64,000 nucleotides of DNA from Variovorax paradoxus. Lineage in GTDB: Bacteria; Pseudomonadota; Gammaproteobacteria; Burkholderiales; Burkholderiaceae_C. Within the stretch, counting starts at the first letter, position 1. Every line of letters starts with the position of its first letter. Under the pieces are notes generated by a model. The model saw only the letters and a program-made list of their open reading frames with translations. It ran no database searches and was not told the origin of the DNA. Positions 50,630-59,004 of the stretch are shown here, in pieces. The translations under genes and the position numbers were made by a program. The stretch is from NCBI RefSeq assembly GCF_000834655.1, contig NZ_JXQQ01000047.1, positions 1 through 64,000 of the forward strand, read 5' to 3'.

Positions 50630-50732
50630 GACATCACCTCCTGCACAGCTGAATGGGGTTGTTTCATCGGGGTCTTCTTCTGTTATGCGTGGGAAAAAGC
50701 TGAAAAGGGGAACAGGGCGCGCCTCCCGGCCG

Positions 50733-51044
50733 CTATTTGGGTGCCGTGCCGTCGCCACCGCTCGGCGCAGGCGTGCCACCGGAGGAGGCGCCGCCCTGGC
50801 CGCTCATGCCGCCCACGGCTGCGCCGCCTTCGGACGGGCCTTTATGGGCGGAGGTGGGATCGACCTTGTCGCCGGAGTCGGCAGGCTTGATGCCGCTGGG
50901 GCTGGCACCGGACGGGGCGGCGGGGGAAGCGGAGGAAGAAGCCGCGCCCGCCCCCGATGCGGTGGGCTTGGGATCGCAGGCACTCAGGAGCAAACCCGCG
51001 GCCAGGAAAAGGCCGACGGTTTGCAAGCGCTGACATCGTGACAT
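50733..51044 (-). CDS. Low-complexity secreted lipoprotein preceding fdnG
   Basis: 103 aa. Signal peptide MSRCQRLQTVGLFLAAGLLLSAC with lipobox LSAC (Cys23). The mature part of 80 residues is almost all Ala, Ser, Gly, Pro, Thr (GAGAASSSASPAAPSGASPSG; GGMSGQGGASSGGTPAPSGG), likely disordered. AAGGAG lies five bases before the ATG. It is co-directional with fdnG, 103 bases upstream, so is probably the first gene of the formate dehydrogenase transcript. Function unknown. Confidence 0.7.
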   Translation of the reverse strand: MSRCQRLQTVGLFLAAGLLLSACDPKPTASGAGAASSSASPAAPSGASPSGIKPADSGDKVDPTSAHKGPSEGGAAVGGMSGQGGASSGGTPAPSGGDGTAPK

Positions 51045-51082
51045 CGACACTCCTTCGTTGGAAAGGCGATCGGACGTTTTTT

Positions 51083-51100
51083 GTTGTGGTGCACCACAAC
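51083..51100. promoter_or_regulatory. 18-base perfect palindrome upstream of the lipoprotein/fdn unit
   Basis: GTTGTGGTGCACCACAAC reads the same on both strands, next to a T-run (TTTTTT on the plus strand at about 51077). It lies 38 bases before the lipoprotein start in the 198-base gap towards the divergent FtsX-type permease gene. A regulator dimer site is likely; the binder is not known. The rest of this gap carries A+T-rich stretches (ACATTTTTTCGCATCATGCG) that may hold promoters in both directions. Confidence 0.6.
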
Positions 51101-51242
51101 GAACGGCGCCGAAAATTCGGTCGCATCGGTGCGGGACATTTTTTCGCATCATGCGGCAGGCTTGCGATGCGATCAATAGTTCCAAGGTCGCAATAACCCT
51201 TGAATCGGGCTGCGGGGTTAGGCGTCGGCTATCGTTCGCGCC

Positions 51243-53759
51243 ATGACCGACTCCCTCCGCCTTGGCTGGCGCACCCTCTGGCGCGACCTGCGCGCCGGGG
51301 AACTGCGCCTCTTGATCGTTGCCGTGCTGCTGGCCGTGGCCGCCCTCACGGCGGTCGGCTTCTTCGCCGACCGGCTGCAGGGCGGGTTGAAGCGCGATGC
51401 GCGCCAGCTGCTGGGCGGCGATGCGGTGATCGTCAGCGACAACCCGACGCCCGATGCCTTCGTGGCGCAGGCAAAGGCGCTGGGCCTGGAAGGCACCGCC
51501 ACCTATGGCTTTCCCACCATGGCGCGGGCCGACGACGTGCAGGGCGGCGCGAGCAAGCTCGTGGCGCTGAAGGCGGTGACGGCGGGGTATCCCCTGCGCG
51601 GCAGCCTGCAGACCGCGACCACCTTCACGGGCCCGGGCGCGGTCACGCGCGACATCCCGCCGGCCGGCGAAGTGTGGGTCGATGCCTCGCTGCTCGATTC
51701 GCTCGGCCTGAAGATCGGCGACCCGCTGCTCCTGGGCGATGCGAGCCTGCGCGTGGGCCGCATCATCACGCTGGAGCCCGACCGCGGCGCCGGCTTCATG
51801 AGCTTCTCGCCGCGCGTGATGCTCAACCAGGCCGACGTGGCCCGCACGGGGCTCGTGCAGCCGGCCAGCCGCGTGGGCTATCGCTATGCGGTGGCGGGCA
51901 GCGACGCGGCGGTCAAGCGCTTCACCGACTGGGCCGAAGCCACCATCAAGAAGGGCGAGTTGCGCGGCGTGCGGCTCGATTCCTTCGAAGGCGGCCGGCC
52001 CGAGATGCGCCAGACGCTCGACCGCGCCGAGAAATTCCTGAGCCTCGTGGCGCTCCTCGCGGCGCTGCTGTCGGCCGTGGCCGTGGCGCTGGCCGCGCGC
52101 GGCTTCGCAGCGAGCCACCTGGACGACTGCGCGATGCTGCGCGTGCTCGGCCAGAGCCAGCGCACCATCGCGATGGCCTACGCCTTCGAGTTCGCGGTGA
52201 TCGGCCTCGTGGCGAGCGGCATCGGCGTGGCCATCGGCTTCGCGGTGCATTACGTCTTCGTGCTGCTGCTGGCCGGGCTTGTCGAGACCGCGCTGCCCGC
52301 CGCCACCCTGTGGCCTGTGGCGTTCGGCCTTGGCATGGGGCTCACGCTGCTGTTCGCCTTCGGCCTGCCGCCGGTGCTGCAGCTGGCGCGCGTGCCGCCT
52401 CTGCGCGTGATCCGGCGCGACGTGGGCGGGCTCAAGCCCGCATCGCTCGCGGTGCTGGGCATCGGCGTCGCGGGCTTCGCCGCGCTGCTGATGGCGGCGA
52501 GCAGCGACATCAAGCTCGGCCTCATCGCCGTCGGCGGCTTCGCGGGTGCCGTGGCCGTGTTCGCATTGCTCAGCTGGCTCGCGGTGAAGGTGCTGCGCCG
52601 CAGCGTCAACGAAGCGACCGCGCCGCGCTGGCTGGTGCTGGCCACGCGGCAGATTTCGGCGCGGCCCGCCTATGCCGTGGTGCAGGTCAGCGCGCTCGCA
52701 GTCGGCTTGCTGGCACTGGTGCTGCTGGTGCTGCTGCGCACCGACCTCGTCGCCAGCTGGCGCAAGGCCACGCCGCCCGATGCGCCGAACCGCTTCGTCA
52801 TCAACGTCATGCCCGACCAGAGCGATGCGTTCCAGAAGTCGCTGCGCGATGCGGGCGTGGGCAAGTTCGACTGGTACCCGATGATCCGCGGCCGCCTGGT
52901 CGCGATCAACGACAAGCCGGTGACCCCCGACGACTACGTGGAAGACCGCGCCAAGCGCCTGGTGGACCGCGAGTTCAACCTCAGCAACGCCATGGAGGCG
53001 CCGGCGCACAACAGCATCACCGCGGGCGCCTGGAAGCCCGGCGCCGCGGGCGAGGTGAGCGTCGAGGAAGGCCTGGCCGACACGCTGGGCCTCAAGCTCG
53101 GCGACATGCTGCGCTTCGACATCGGCGGCATGCAGAACGACGCGCGCATCACGTCGCTGCGCAAGGTCGACTGGGGCTCGCTGCATGCCAACTTCTTCGT
53201 GATGTACACGGTGGCCTCGCTGCCCGACGTGCCGGTCACCTACATGGGCGCCTTCCGCGCCCCCGAGACGCGCGGCTTCGACAACACCCTGGTGCGCACC
53301 TACCCGAACGTGACCAACGTGGACATGAGCGCGACCATCAACCAGGTGCAGCGCGTGCTCGACCAGGTGATCCGCGCCGTCGAGTTCCTGTTCGGCTTCA
53401 CGCTCGCGGCGGGGCTGGTGGTGCTGTTCGCCGCGGTGACGGCCACGCGCGAAGAGCGGGCGCGCGAGTTCGCGGTGATGCGCGCCGTGGGCGCACGCGC
53501 AAGCCTGTTGCGGCAGGTGCAGCGCGCCGAGCTGATCGGCGTGGGGCTGCTCGCGGGCTTCCTCGCTAGCATGGTGGCCTCGGTGATCGGCTGGGGGCTC
53601 GCGCGCTATGTGTTCGAGTTCACCTGGACCGCATCGCCGATCGTGCCTGTCGCAGGCGCGCTGGCCGGCGCGGTGCTCGCGCTGGCGGCAGGGTGGTGGG
53701 GCCTGCGCGATGTGCTGCGCCGGCCGGTGGTCGACACGCTGCGCCGCGCGGCCGAATAA
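51243..53759 (+). CDS. FtsX-family ABC transporter permease (YbbP-like), orphan
   Basis: 838 aa. N-terminal WRTLWRDLRAGELRLLIVAVLLAVAAL, an extracytoplasmic segment, then FtsX domains (LLAALLSAVAVALAARGFAASHLDDCAMLRVLGQSQRTI and the repeat near the C-terminus REFAVMRAVGARASLLRQVQRAELIGVGLLAGF). About ten membrane helices. The E. coli relative YbbP works with the ATPase YbbA and the esterase TesA; no ATPase gene is next to this one, so it must use one encoded elsewhere. Role in envelope lipid or lipoprotein export is a family-level guess. Confidence 0.88.
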   Translation: MTDSLRLGWRTLWRDLRAGELRLLIVAVLLAVAALTAVGFFADRLQGGLKRDARQLLGGDAVIVSDNPTPDAFVAQAKALGLEGTATYGFPTMARADDVQGGASKLVALKAVTAGYPLRGSLQTATTFTGPGAVTRDIPPAGEVWVDASLLDSLGLKIGDPLLLGDASLRVGRIITLEPDRGAGFMSFSPRVMLNQADVARTGLVQPASRVGYRYAVAGSDAAVKRFTDWAEATIKKGELRGVRLDSFEGGRPEMRQTLDRAEKFLSLVALLAALLSAVAVALAARGFAASHLDDCAMLRVLGQSQRTIAMAYAFEFAVIGLVASGIGVAIGFAVHYVFVLLLAGLVETALPAATLWPVAFGLGMGLTLLFAFGLPPVLQLARVPPLRVIRRDVGGLKPASLAVLGIGVAGFAALLMAASSDIKLGLIAVGGFAGAVAVFALLSWLAVKVLRRSVNEATAPRWLVLATRQISARPAYAVVQVSALAVGLLALVLLVLLRTDLVASWRKATPPDAPNRFVINVMPDQSDAFQKSLRDAGVGKFDWYPMIRGRLVAINDKPVTPDDYVEDRAKRLVDREFNLSNAMEAPAHNSITAGAWKPGAAGEVSVEEGLADTLGLKLGDMLRFDIGGMQNDARITSLRKVDWGSLHANFFVMYTVASLPDVPVTYMGAFRAPETRGFDNTLVRTYPNVTNVDMSATINQVQRVLDQVIRAVEFLFGFTLAAGLVVLFAAVTATREERAREFAVMRAVGARASLLRQVQRAELIGVGLLAGFLASMVASVIGWGLARYVFEFTWTASPIVPVAGALAGAVLALAAGWWGLRDVLRRPVVDTLRRAAE

Positions 53760-53803
53760 GGACCGACAGCGGCGTACAGTTTTTTTCTTTCGCGATCGGC
53801 AAG

Positions 53804-53839
53804 ACGGGGCCGGGGATGCAATACATTCCCCGGCCCCGT
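53804..53839 (+). terminator. Hairpin between permease and OLD-like ATPase genes
   Basis: ACGGGGCCGGGGA pairs with TCCCCGGCCCCGT (13 pairs) around the loop TGCAATACAT. No T-run follows on the plus strand, so it may terminate weakly or act as an attenuator or mRNA end block. It ends 27 bases before the ATG of the next gene, close enough to affect its translation if transcribed. Confidence 0.55.
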
Positions 53840-53866
53840 ATCCATTTCAAGAAGAGAAATTCCTGC

Positions 53867-55348
53867 ATGCGCTTGGCGTCATTCCAGATCACCAACTTTC
53901 GCTCGATCAACGACAGCGGCCCCATCGACTCCACACAGATCACGGCGATCCTCGGTCGAAATGACAGCGGCAAATCGAACCTGCTGCGCGCGCTGCACAG
54001 TCTGAACCCGGCCGAAGGCCTGGCCGAACTCAGTCCGATCAAGGACTTTCCGCGCCACCGGCGCCTGGAGGAATGCCAGGGCGACACGCCCGTCGTCTCG
54101 ACGCGCTGGGCGCTCGACGACGGCGAACGCGCTGAACTCAAGGCGATCCTTCCGCGCGCATCGGACGTGCGCCACGTCACCGCGGGCCGGGGCTATGCCG
54201 CGGTGCGCTGGACCGGCTTCGAAGGCCTCGGCGAACTCTCGCTCGACGTGTCGGACATCAAGGGCAAGGTCCGCAAAATCGTGCCCGCCGTCAAGGCCGC
54301 GGCCGAGAAGGTCTCGGAAGCAGGCCGCGCCACGCTGGAGCAGGAAGCCGACGCCTTCGACGCCGCGATGATCCCGAGCCCCGACTACATCAAGTGGTCG
54401 GAAGGCGCGGTGATTGCGCTGGAGGCATTGCGCCGGACGATGGCCGCCGCGGATGCCGAGCTCAGCGACAAGCAGGAGCAGATGCTTGTCGAGCTCGAAG
54501 ACATGGCCCGCGCGATCGCCAACGACACGCCCGCGCTCGCGAAAGCCAGGCAATGGGTGCTCGAAAAGCTGCCGCGCTTCGTCTACGTGGACGAATACCC
54601 CGCGCTGCCCGGCCGCCAGAACATCGCCGACTACCTCGTGCGCAAGGGTTGGGGCCAGGCGACGCCCGAACAGCGCAGCTTCGAGAAGCTCTGCAAGGTC
54701 GCGGGGCTCGACCCACAGCAACTGCAGGACTTGCTTGAGAAGAACGACCAGGCCACGCGCAACCAGCTCGTGAATCGCGCGGGCTCGGTCGTCACGTCGG
54801 AGATCCGCCGTGTGTGGAAAGACCGCGAGCTCAAGGTGCGCTTCAACCTCGACGGGCCGTACATGGACACGCTGGTGTCGGACCCGAACGGCGCCTACGA
54901 GGTCGAAGTGAACCTGGACGAGCGCAGCCGCGGCTTCCAGTGGTTCTTCTCGTTCTACATCACCTTCTTCGCGGACACCCGGGGCGCGGGCGATGCCATC
55001 CTGCTGCTGGACGAGCCGGGTTTGCACCTGCACGCGCATTCCCAGGCCGACCTGCTTGCGCACTTCGAGCACGACTTCGGCAACCAGATCGTCTACACGA
55101 CGCACTCGCCGTTCATGGTGCCGGTGCACCGGCTGGACGCAGTGCGCACGGCCAGCATGAGCGAGGCTGCGGGGACGACGGTGAGCAACAAGGCGGAGGG
55201 GGACGCGCGGACGCTTTATCCGTTGCAGGCGGCGATTGCGCTGAGCCGCATGGGGAGCGAGCCTGTGAAGGCGCAGCCCAAGGAGGCCGTGCCGCGTGCC
55301 GAGACGCCGACCCGCGAGGTCAGCGAGCTGGAGGCAGCGCTTCCTTGA
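53867..55348 (+). CDS. OLD-like AAA/ABC-type ATPase (no TOPRIM domain seen)
   Basis: 493 aa. Walker A ITAILGRNDSGKSNLLRAL (residues 30-37), then a long coiled middle (EKVSEAGRATLEQEADAF, AELSDKQEQMLVELEDMARAI), and a C-terminal ABC-type Walker B/signature half GDAILLLDEPGLHLHAHSQADLLAHFE with VYTTHSPFMVP. This is the overcoming-lysogenization-defect (OLD) ATPase pattern, but no TOPRIM nuclease motif is visible in the last 100 residues. Some OLD-like ATPases work in phage defence with a partner nuclease; none is next door. Its 3' end overlaps the next gene by 29 bases tail to tail. Confidence 0.8.
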   Translation: MRLASFQITNFRSINDSGPIDSTQITAILGRNDSGKSNLLRALHSLNPAEGLAELSPIKDFPRHRRLEECQGDTPVVSTRWALDDGERAELKAILPRASDVRHVTAGRGYAAVRWTGFEGLGELSLDVSDIKGKVRKIVPAVKAAAEKVSEAGRATLEQEADAFDAAMIPSPDYIKWSEGAVIALEALRRTMAAADAELSDKQEQMLVELEDMARAIANDTPALAKARQWVLEKLPRFVYVDEYPALPGRQNIADYLVRKGWGQATPEQRSFEKLCKVAGLDPQQLQDLLEKNDQATRNQLVNRAGSVVTSEIRRVWKDRELKVRFNLDGPYMDTLVSDPNGAYEVEVNLDERSRGFQWFFSFYITFFADTRGAGDAILLLDEPGLHLHAHSQADLLAHFEHDFGNQIVYTTHSPFMVPVHRLDAVRTASMSEAAGTTVSNKAEGDARTLYPLQAAIALSRMGSEPVKAQPKEAVPRAETPTREVSELEAALP

Positions 55349-56216
55349 ACATGTGCTCCCCTGCAAAGTCCACGAACGCCCGCACCTTCGGCGACAGCTG
55401 CCGGCTCGATGACCACAGCGCGGAGAACTGTCCCTGGCGACTCAGGTGCGTCTCGAGCACGCGCTGCAGTTCGCCGCGGCAGAGCGAATCGCGCGCGAGG
55501 AAGTCGGGCATGTAGGCCACGCCGAGGCCGGCCACGGCCGCGCCGAGCATGGCTTCCATGTTGTTGCACAGGAGGCCGGGCGGCAGTTGCGTGGGCAGGC
55601 CCGGCAGGTCCCAGTCCTCGATCTTTCCGCCGGTCACGAACTTGTAGCGCAGGCAGCTGTGCCGGGCGAGATCGGCCGGCACCTGCGGCACGCCGTGTTT
55701 GGTCAGGTAGGCGGGCGAGGCGACAAGCACGAAGTCGAACGGACCGAGGCGGCGCGCCACGAGCTGCGAGTCGCCGAGCTCGCCGCTGCGAATCGCCACG
55801 TCCACGCCCTCGGCGATCACATCGACCAGCCGGTCGTTGAAGTCCAGGTCGAGCTCGATCTCGGGAAAGCGCGCCTTGAAGGCCGGCAGGATCGGCAACA
55901 GGAAGCGGTAGCCGATGGTTGGGAGGCTGACGCGCAGGCGCCCGCGCGGGGCTGCGACCGCGTCCTGCATCATGGCCCGCGCATCGTCGAGCTCATCGAG
56001 GATGCGGCGGCAGCGCTCGTGGAACATCGCGCCTTCTTGCGTGAGCCGCACATGGCGCGTGGTGCGGTTGAAGAGCCGCAGGCCCAACTGCTGCTCGAGC
56101 CGCGCGACGTTCTTGCCCACGGCCGAGGCCGAGATGCCCAGCAACCGCCCGGCCTTGGCGAAGCTCAACAGGTCGGCCGCCCGCACGAAGGATTCGAGTC
56201 CGCTGAAGCTGTCCAT
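55320..56216 (-). CDS. LysR family regulator
   Basis: 298 aa. Winged helix MDSFSGLESFVRAADLLSFAKAGRLLGISASAVGKNVARLEQQLG and an effector domain of the CrgA/DntR-like branch (GRLRVSLPTIGYRFLLPILPAFKARFPEIELDLDFNDRLVDVI). It is divergent from the MFS transporter gene at 56326 and probably controls it. Effector unknown. Confidence 0.92.
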   Translation of the reverse strand: MDSFSGLESFVRAADLLSFAKAGRLLGISASAVGKNVARLEQQLGLRLFNRTTRHVRLTQEGAMFHERCRRILDELDDARAMMQDAVAAPRGRLRVSLPTIGYRFLLPILPAFKARFPEIELDLDFNDRLVDVIAEGVDVAIRSGELGDSQLVARRLGPFDFVLVASPAYLTKHGVPQVPADLARHSCLRYKFVTGGKIEDWDLPGLPTQLPPGLLCNNMEAMLGAAVAGLGVAYMPDFLARDSLCRGELQRVLETHLSRQGQFSALWSSSRQLSPKVRAFVDFAGEHMFKEALPPAR

Positions 56217-56325
56217 GGATTAACAACCTTGGGTTGGGAGTGTGAGGATCGAAGGCGCCATTTTCATTCGATTGATTCCTTTCTATCTTCTGTGCTTTCT
56301 TCTATCCCCTGCTCGAAAGCATTCC

Positions 56326-57849
56326 ATGTCCTCCCCCTCCAACCAGAAGAACTGGCTGCTGGCCGCCGTCTGCCTCGCGGCGCTGGGCATGCCGCTGAGC
56401 TTCACCGGCCCGGCGGTGGTGCTGCCCGCGATCCGCGCGGCGCTGGGCGGCAGCCCGGTGCAGCTGAACTGGGTGACTAACGCCTTCATGCTGAGCTTTG
56501 GCGCAACGCTGATGGCGGCCGGCGCGCTCGCCGACGCCTACGGCCGCAAGCGCGTCTTCCTGATGGGGCTCGCGGTGGTCGCGCTCAGCAGTTCGCTGCT
56601 GACGCTCGCGCCCGGCATCGTCGCTTTCGATCTCGCGCGCGCCTTGCAGGGGCTGGGTTCGGCGGCGGCGTTCGCAGCGGGCACGGCGGCGCTGGCGCAG
56701 GTGTTCGACGGCGCGGCGCGCACGCGGGCGTTCAGCTTCATCGGCACCTCGTTCGGCGTGGGGCTGTCGTGCGGCTCGATCCTTTCGGGCTGGCTCGCCG
56801 AAAGCTTCGGCTGGCAGTCGGTGATGCTGAGCCCGGGGGCGATCAGCCTCGCGGCGCTCTGCATCGCCTCGCCGAGCATGCGCGAGTCGAGCAACCCGCA
56901 TGCGATGAGGCTCGACATGCCGGGCACCGTCACCTTCACCGCCGCGCTGACGCTGCTCACGCTCGGCGTGCTGCAGGCGCCCGACAGCGGCTGGGGCAGC
57001 CCGTGGGTGATCGGTGCGCTCGCCGGTGCGGCGCTGATGGGCGCCGCCTTCATTGCCATCGAGCGGCGCGTGGCGCATCCGATGCTCGACCTGTCGCTGT
57101 TCCGCTTTCCGCGCTTCGTCGGCGTGCAACTGCTGGCCGCAGCGCCGGCCTATGGCTTTGTCGTGCTGCTGGTGCTGCTGCCGATCCGTTTCATCGGGCT
57201 GGAAGGGCGCAGCGCGATGGAGGCGGGCGTGTTCATGTTCGCGCTCTCGGGGCCGATCCTCGTGGTGCCGACGCTCGCTGCTTCGCTGGCGCACCGGTTC
57301 TCGGCGGGCGTGATCTCAGCGGTGGGACTGCTGGTGTGCGCAGTGGGCTTGCTCTGGCTCAGCTACTGCGCGCCGGGCACGCCGCTGCAGGCGATCGTGT
57401 GGCCGCTGCTCTTGATCGGCGCGGGCATCGGCCTGCCCTGGGGGCTGATGGACGGGCTCGCGGTGAGCGTGGTGCCGCGCGAGCGGGCGGGCATGGCGTC
57501 GGGCATCTTCAACACGGTGCGGGTGGCGGGCGAGGGCATTGCGCTCGCGCTGGTCGGGGCGGGGCTGACGGCGCTGGTCGCGCTGCAACTGGGGCGGTTG
57601 CCCGCGCATCCCGGTGCGACATCGCAGGCGGCGCAGCGGGTGACGACGGGCGACATGTCGCAGGCGCTCGCGCTGTTGCCGGGCGTGGATCGCGCGTCGC
57701 TGCTGCACGCCTACGGCGCGGCGTTCGGCACGCTGCTGTGCGTGCTGGCGGGTGTGACCGTGGTGACGGCGCTGGTGGTGTTCTTGTTCCTGCGGGGAGA
57801 GACGCACGCCGAAGCGGGCGCGGCGGCGTTGGAATCCTCAGCCTGTTGA
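56326..57849 (+). CDS. MFS drug/solute exporter (DHA2-like, 14 helices)
   Basis: 507 aa. NWVTNAFMLSFGATLMAAGALADAYGRKRVFLMG (motif A) and LARALQGLGSAAAFAAGTAALAQVFDG (motif B/C region) mark the DHA2 drug-proton antiporter branch of the major facilitator superfamily. The 14-helix topology fits the length. Substrate unknown; the divergent LysR neighbour suggests inducible efflux. ATG at 56326 is used; upstream in-frame codons add unrelated residues. Confidence 0.9.
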   Translation: MSSPSNQKNWLLAAVCLAALGMPLSFTGPAVVLPAIRAALGGSPVQLNWVTNAFMLSFGATLMAAGALADAYGRKRVFLMGLAVVALSSSLLTLAPGIVAFDLARALQGLGSAAAFAAGTAALAQVFDGAARTRAFSFIGTSFGVGLSCGSILSGWLAESFGWQSVMLSPGAISLAALCIASPSMRESSNPHAMRLDMPGTVTFTAALTLLTLGVLQAPDSGWGSPWVIGALAGAALMGAAFIAIERRVAHPMLDLSLFRFPRFVGVQLLAAAPAYGFVVLLVLLPIRFIGLEGRSAMEAGVFMFALSGPILVVPTLAASLAHRFSAGVISAVGLLVCAVGLLWLSYCAPGTPLQAIVWPLLLIGAGIGLPWGLMDGLAVSVVPRERAGMASGIFNTVRVAGEGIALALVGAGLTALVALQLGRLPAHPGATSQAAQRVTTGDMSQALALLPGVDRASLLHAYGAAFGTLLCVLAGVTVVTALVVFLFLRGETHAEAGAAALESSAC

Positions 57850-57858
57850 ATGCACATC

Positions 57859-57975
57859 TTGCTCCTTCCCCTCCCGGGGGAAGGCTGGGATGGGGGCACG
57901 CGGCCCGTTGCAACATCGCCGGTGCGTGATGCGCCGCTTGCCCTCACCCCGGCTCTCCCCCAGCGGGGGAGGGAG
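57859..57975. repeat. Paired palindrome, family 1, between MFS and LysR genes
   Basis: TTGCTCCTTCCCCTCCCGGG and GGAAGGCTGGGATGGGGGC on the left face GCCCTCACCCCGGCTC and TCCCCCAGCGGGGGAGGGAG on the right. The spacer contains GATGCGCCGCTTGCCC, also seen beside the copy at 29-65 (GATACGCCGCTTGCCC). It separates two convergent genes. Confidence 0.85.
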
Positions 57976-57986
57976 CCGATCCGGAG

Positions 57987-58880
57987 TCAGGGCTCCGCCG
58001 CCTCGAAGATGTCGCGCAGCCACTGCGTGAACACGCGCACGCGCGACGACAGCTGGCGGTTCTGCGAATAGAGCACCGACACCGGCATCGGCGGCGGCGC
58101 GAAATCGGGCATCAGCACCTTCAGCTTCCCATCCGCGAGCTCGGACGCCACGCGGTAGCGCGGCACCTGCACCAGCCCGAGGCCGGCGACAGAAGAGCCC
58201 GTGTAGAGATCGGTGCCGGTCACCGAGACGGTGGCGGGCAGGTCCACGGTCGTCACCCGGCCGTCGACCGTGAATTCGAGCGGCACCACCTTGCCCGTGC
58301 CGCTGGAGATGTAGTTGACTGCGCGATGCGAGGCCAGCGCTTCGATGCTGTCGGGCTCCCCGTAGCGCGCCAGGTAGTCGGGGCTCGCGACCGTCACCTG
58401 CGGCAGCAGCGCGACGCGGCGCCCGACCATCGACGAGTCCTGCAGCGTGCCCGCGCGCAGCACGCAGTCGACGCCTTCGCGCACCAGGTCGACGAGCCGG
58501 TCGTCCTCGCCGATGTGCAGTTGCAGCTCGGGGTAGCGCGCCAGAAAGCCGGGCAGGGCCGGCACTACGAAATGCCGCGCGAGCGTGCCCTGCAGGTTCA
58601 CGCGCAAGAGGCCCTTGGGCGCCTCGTTGCGGAACGACCCCTCGGCCTCTTCCATGTCGGCCAAGAGGCGCACGCACCGGCGGTAGTAGGCCTCGCCGTC
58701 CTGCGTGAGGCGCACGGTGCGGGTGGTGCGCTCCAGGAGGCGCGTGCCGATGCGCTCTTCCATGCGCTTGATGAGCGTGGTGACGGTGGCGCGCGGGATC
58801 TGCAGGTCCTCGGAGGCCTGCGTGAAGCTCTGGCGCTCGGCGATGCGCACGAAGGCCTGCATTTCCTGGAAGCGGTCCAT
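57987..58880 (-). CDS. LysR family regulator
   Basis: 297 aa. MDRFQEMQAFVRIAERQSFTQASEDLQIPRATVTTLIKRMEERIG is the winged helix; GLLRVNLQGTLARHFVVPALPGFLARYPELQLHIGEDDRLVDLVREGVDCVLRAG is the effector domain. Divergent from two short-chain dehydrogenase genes 124 bases away, which it probably controls. The gap holds A+T-rich DNA (ATTGTTTAAGTAAATGG) and an AACGA...TCGTT dyad. Confidence 0.92.
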   Translation of the reverse strand: MDRFQEMQAFVRIAERQSFTQASEDLQIPRATVTTLIKRMEERIGTRLLERTTRTVRLTQDGEAYYRRCVRLLADMEEAEGSFRNEAPKGLLRVNLQGTLARHFVVPALPGFLARYPELQLHIGEDDRLVDLVREGVDCVLRAGTLQDSSMVGRRVALLPQVTVASPDYLARYGEPDSIEALASHRAVNYISSGTGKVVPLEFTVDGRVTTVDLPATVSVTGTDLYTGSSVAGLGLVQVPRYRVASELADGKLKVLMPDFAPPPMPVSVLYSQNRQLSSRVRVFTQWLRDIFEAAEP

Positions 58881-59004
58881 GGGCGTGAGTGCTGGATATT
58901 GTTTAAGTAAATGGAATTGTATTGACGAAGAGCGGGTGATTATCTTTTGGGCGGAACGATCGATCATTCGTTTCACCAACCAACCACTGCAAAGGAATCG
59001 CACC

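Noticed and set aside
51197..51220. TTGAATCG upstream of the FtsX permease gene as a third copy of the LysR-type formate site
   Set aside because: Only one arm is present; the second arm CGATTCAA and the trailing TTTGACG are missing.
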